Origin: Candidatus Roseilinea sp.
GTDB lineage: Bacteria > Chloroflexota > Anaerolineae > J036 > Brachytrichaceae
Direction: 5' to 3'
Assembly (NCBI GenBank): GCA_025055235.1
Contig: JANWYN010000033.1
Coordinates: forward strand, 1-32,527
DNA length: 32,527 bases
The notes under the pieces are model-generated. The model was not told the DNA's origin and did not search any database. It was given only the letters and a program-made list of their open reading frames with translations. A program made the translations under genes and the position numbers. The stretch's first letter is position 1; the number at the start of each line of letters is the position of its first letter. Below are positions 31,987 through 32,527 of the stretch, piece by piece.

Positions 31987-32035
31987 AACCTGTAACTTGC
32001 AACCTGCAACCTGTAACTTGTAACTTGTAACTTGT
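31987..32035. repeat. Heptanucleotide array before the DsrC-like gene (AACTTGT type)
   Basis: Seven perfect-register units, consensus AACYTGY, plus a partial unit at each end. It fills the gap between the DUF1641 stop (32041) and the ribosome site of the DsrC-like gene. Confidence 0.88.
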
Positions 32036-32040
32036 AACTG

Positions 32041-32527
32041 TCATCGCGCATCCGCGGCCTGCGCGCCCACGCTGCTGAGCATGCGCATGGTGAGCGCCAA
32101 ACCGCGCCGCACGTTCGGGTCGCGCATCTGGGCCAGCAGCGCGCGATACGAAATGTCCACCGGCTCGTTCGCCTCCTGCTCGGTCAGCGTGACGGTGTTG
32201 CGCAGGAAGTTCATCACCTCCGGCTGGGTCATCTCTTTCACCGTGCGCAGGATGAGCACGATGTTGTCGCCGAGCTGCTTGACGTCCTCTTCGGTGAACG
32301 ATGTGACGATGTTGTCCACGATGCGCAAGCCGCCCTTTAGGAAGGCGAAGTAGCCCTTGCGCTCCATCTCGGCCAGCGTATCTACTGCTCGGGCGAAAGC
32401 ATCGCGGCCGATCGGCGTGGCGATGTCAGCCAGGTCGCTCAAGCTCTCGAGTTGGTCGAGCAAACGCTCGATGTTGGCCGCGTTGCGTAGCAACCGCTTG
32501 AGCAGGCGCAGCAGGTCGGCCAGATCC
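32041..32527 (-). CDS. DUF1641 family protein, 5' end outside window
   Basis: The frame is open to the window edge, so the start is not visible. The 161 visible codons are helical: YFAFLKGGLRIVDNIVTSF, EEDVKQLGDNIVLILRTVKE and ALTMRMLSSVGAQAADA. DUF1641 proteins often lie next to sulfide:quinone reductase, heterodisulfide-reductase-like or sulfur-transfer genes. That matches the DsrC- and DsrE-like genes downstream on the same strand. The molecular role is unknown. Confidence 0.82.
   Translation of the reverse strand, partial: DLADLLRLLKRLLRNAANIERLLDQLESLSDLADIATPIGRDAFARAVDTLAEMERKGYFAFLKGGLRIVDNIVTSFTEEDVKQLGDNIVLILRTVKEMTQPEVMNFLRNTVTLTEQEANEPVDISYRALLAQMRDPNVRRGLALTMRMLSSVGAQAADAR

Noticed and set aside
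31953..32051. N-terminal extension of the DsrC-like protein (KLQVTSYRLQ-type peptide)
   Set aside because: It is an open frame through heptanucleotide repeats; AGGAGGT just before ATG 31952 fixes the start.

Overview
The window is high-GC bacterial chromosome, most likely from a Chloroflexota (Anaerolineae-like) organism. That placement is an inference from the gene set: a TgpA-type transglutaminase, Pro/Thr-rich secreted proteins, a Uma2-family nuclease, a Cys-type CcmE and many leaderless-looking starts. No rRNA, tRNA, CRISPR array or prophage was seen. Most of the window reads as ordinary chromosome; 2702-4600 is lower in GC and decayed.

Layout. 1-1396: end of a membrane transglutaminase. 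1424-2701: Gfo/Idh/MocA oxidoreductase with a probable CTG start. 2702-4600: decayed island holding a C-terminal fragment of a DUF11-type protein, a twice-frameshifted LuxR-type response regulator, an unknown anchored protein and a truncated signal-peptide ORF. 4598-6421: secreted protein with four choice-of-anchor-D-like repeats. 6497-7558: LLM-class flavin oxidoreductase. 7676-7835: small palindromic mobile element, copy 1. 7890-10211: copper delivery cluster (two SCO1/SenC proteins, a PCu(A)C chaperone, a small membrane protein). 10366-11367: GNAT acetyltransferase, then a thioredoxin-like lipoprotein whose first active-site Cys codon is UGA, followed by a hairpin fitting a bacterial SECIS; this is a probable selenoprotein. 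11416-13360: Uma2 protein, a secreted unknown and a GNAT gene from a very tight divergent promoter. 13370-23086: one long minus-strand run (unknown membrane protein, adenylosuccinate lyase, small membrane protein, ABC ATPase, two ABC-2 permeases, glycosyltransferase, MutS-like ATPase, GNAT). 23257-25384: NarL-type two-component system. 25458-28654: aldehyde dehydrogenase, mobile element copy 2 with an 8-bp target duplication, GMC oxidoreductase. 28701-31023: RbsD/FucU mutarotase, CcmE and an enolase-superfamily sugar-acid dehydratase. 31122-32527: sulfur-relay genes (DsrE-like, DsrC/TusE-like, DUF1641).

Three signals stand out beyond the genes. (1) The UGA-for-Cys thioredoxin with a well-placed SECIS-like hairpin. 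(2) Many degenerate arrays that differ in sequence but all have a 7-nt period; they fill most gaps of the 13.4-23 kb run and also lie in frame inside a glycosyltransferase (twice) and adenylosuccinate lyase. (3) A 142-160 bp terminal-inverted-repeat element in two copies with a paired (T-A to C-G) change in its central stem.

How the genes may work together: the SCO/PCu(A)C genes and CcmE fit assembly of a copper oxidase and c-type cytochromes. The Gfo/Idh, FucU, ManD/RspA-like, ALDH and GMC genes fit sugar and sugar-acid oxidation. The last three genes fit a cytoplasmic sulfur-transfer relay.
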